A stretch of 7,630 nt of DNA from Deltaproteobacteria bacterium (lineage in GTDB: Bacteria > Desulfobacterota > Dissulfuribacteria > Dissulfuribacterales > S140-46), in contig WFVQ01000233.1 of the NCBI GenBank assembly GCA_015491585.1, forward strand, positions 1-7,630. Reading direction: 5' to 3'. Position numbers and translations under genes: made by a program. Below, piece by piece: positions 6,755-7,630 of the stretch. Below the pieces are notes generated by a model. That model made no database searches and was not told the DNA's origin. It saw only the letters and a program-made list of their open reading frames with translations. Within the stretch, counting starts at the first letter, position 1. Each line of letters opens with the position of its first letter.

Positions 6755-6758
6755 GGAG
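6755..6758 (+). promoter_or_regulatory. Ribosome binding site of lpxD
   Basis: GGAG lies 9 bases before the ATG at 6768, in the 30-base gap after bamA. The short gap and the lack of a terminator indicate co-transcription with bamA. Confidence 0.6.
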
Positions 6759-6767
6759 AGTACGCTT

Positions 6768-7630
6768 ATGACCTTGAAGCAGATAGCAGAACTGGTGGGA
6801 GGCAGGCTGGACGGACCAGCGGACCTGGAGCTGAAATCAGTGGCTGCCCTGGACAGCGCTGGGCCGGATCAACTCAGCTTTGCAGTGGGGAAAAAATATC
6901 TCGATGCAGCCATGCGCTGCAAGGCAGGGGCCTTGCTGGTTCCCGAGGAGCTGGCCAGCGAGCTCCCACACCCGAAAGTGGTCACCGGCAACCCATATGC
7001 CGCATTCGCGATGGTGGCCAACAGTTTCATCGAGCAGGCCAGGCGTTTCTCCGGGGTGGACCCGCGGGCCACTGTTGGCGAAGGTTGCCGCATATCCCAG
7101 CAGGTCACCATCCATACAGGCGTGCACATAGGCGACGGCGTGGTAATAGGCGACGAGGTGGAGATACATCCAGGCACGGTGATAGGAGACGGTGTGGAGA
7201 TAGGAGATGGCTGCCTCATATATCCCAATGTCACCATCTATCACGGTTGCCGGATAGGAAAACGGGTCATCATACATGCCGGGGCGGTGATAGGCAGCGA
7301 CGGGTTCGGATACGCCCAGCACAACGGGCAGCACATAAAGATCCCGCAGACCGGGATAGTGGTCATCGAGGACGACGTGGAGATAGGCGCAAACACGGTG
7401 ATCGACCGCGCGACCCTCGGTGAGACGCGCATAGGGGCGGGCACCAAGATAGACAACCTGGTCCAGATCGCGCACAACGTCACGGTGGGAGAGAGAGCCA
7501 TCATCGTGGGCCAGGTGGGCGTAGCAGGAAGCGCCTCCATCGGCAGAGGCGTCATGATAGGGGGCCAGGCCGGAATCGTGGGCCACATCTCCATCGGCGA
7601 CGGCGCCAAGATAGGCGCGCAGTCCGGAGT
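6768..7630 (+). CDS. lpxD: UDP-3-O-acyl-glucosamine N-acyltransferase LpxD (3' end outside the window)
   Basis: LpxD adds the N-linked 3-hydroxyacyl chain from acyl-ACP to UDP-3-O-acylglucosamine, the third step of lipid A synthesis, in the cytoplasm. The window holds 287 codons with no stop; the family is about 340 residues, so some 50 C-terminal residues are missing. Residues 1-95 are the uridine-binding N-terminal domain (MTLKQIAELVGG, later GNPYAAFAMV). From about 97 the sequence is a left-handed beta-helix of hexapeptide repeats such as (I/V)GDGVV. The hallmark GSDGFGYAQ (176-184) and the catalytic histidine 236 in NLVQIAHNV are present, with a second conserved histidine at 273 (VGHISIG). 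The ATG at 6768 has GGAG 9 bases upstream. Eighteen of 32 isoleucines use ATA, a striking bias for GC-rich DNA. Confidence 0.96.
   Translation, partial: MTLKQIAELVGGRLDGPADLELKSVAALDSAGPDQLSFAVGKKYLDAAMRCKAGALLVPEELASELPHPKVVTGNPYAAFAMVANSFIEQARRFSGVDPRATVGEGCRISQQVTIHTGVHIGDGVVIGDEVEIHPGTVIGDGVEIGDGCLIYPNVTIYHGCRIGKRVIIHAGAVIGSDGFGYAQHNGQHIKIPQTGIVVIEDDVEIGANTVIDRATLGETRIGAGTKIDNLVQIAHNVTVGERAIIVGQVGVAGSASIGRGVMIGGQAGIVGHISIGDGAKIGAQSG

Noticed and set aside
7100..7400. Quasi-tandem 18-base repeats containing GTGGAGATAGG
   Set aside because: They encode the hexapeptide coils of the LpxD beta-helix. They are imperfect and without spacers, so neither a CRISPR array nor an independent DNA repeat.
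6837..7586. 249-codon - strand frame with a repetitive, Tyr/Asp/His-rich peptide opposite lpxD
   Set aside because: Its periodicity is the antisense image of the LpxD hexapeptide repeats.

Overview
The window is a compact, mostly GC-rich stretch of a Gram-negative (diderm) chromosome. It holds housekeeping genes in two divergent groups. The gene set (tsaD, a DUF2062 membrane protein and rsmA on one strand; lolD, bamA and lpxD on the other) and the extra N-terminal domain on BamA point to a Desulfobacterota/deltaproteobacterial-type organism. That assignment is an inference from family resemblance, not a database match. The GC-rich genes use ATA for isoleucine and AGG for arginine unusually often.

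Layout. Positions 1-82 probably hold the last 26 codons of a + strand gene cut by the window edge. A 189-codon - strand gene of unknown function (90-659) converges on it. An AT-rich gap (660-717) follows. Then comes a - strand operon read from right to left: tsaD (3135 to 2128), a DUF2062 membrane protein (2122 to 1538) and rsmA (1536 to 718), with almost no space between the genes. A 174-bp divergent promoter region (3136-3309) separates it from a + strand operon for building the outer membrane: lolD (3310-4053), bamA (4074-6737) and lpxD (6768 to beyond the window end). No gene-free stretch exceeds 300 bases.

How the genes work together. TsaD makes the t6A37 modification of tRNAs and RsmA dimethylates two adenines near the 3' end of 16S rRNA, so the left operon serves decoding and ribosome maturation. 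The right operon covers three branches of outer-membrane biogenesis: lipoprotein export (LolD), beta-barrel insertion (BamA) and lipid A synthesis (LpxD).

The most interesting observation is that rsmA is a compositional mosaic. Its first 112 codons are about 61% GC overall and 72% GC at third positions. The remaining 160 codons are about 40% and 38%. The switch falls on the universally conserved NLPY catalytic motif, and the low-GC patch continues into the gap downstream of rsmA. This looks like allelic replacement by homologous recombination, or a chimeric assembly join. I found no CRISPR array, transposon, RNA gene or clearly novel system; the rest is ordinary core-genome content.
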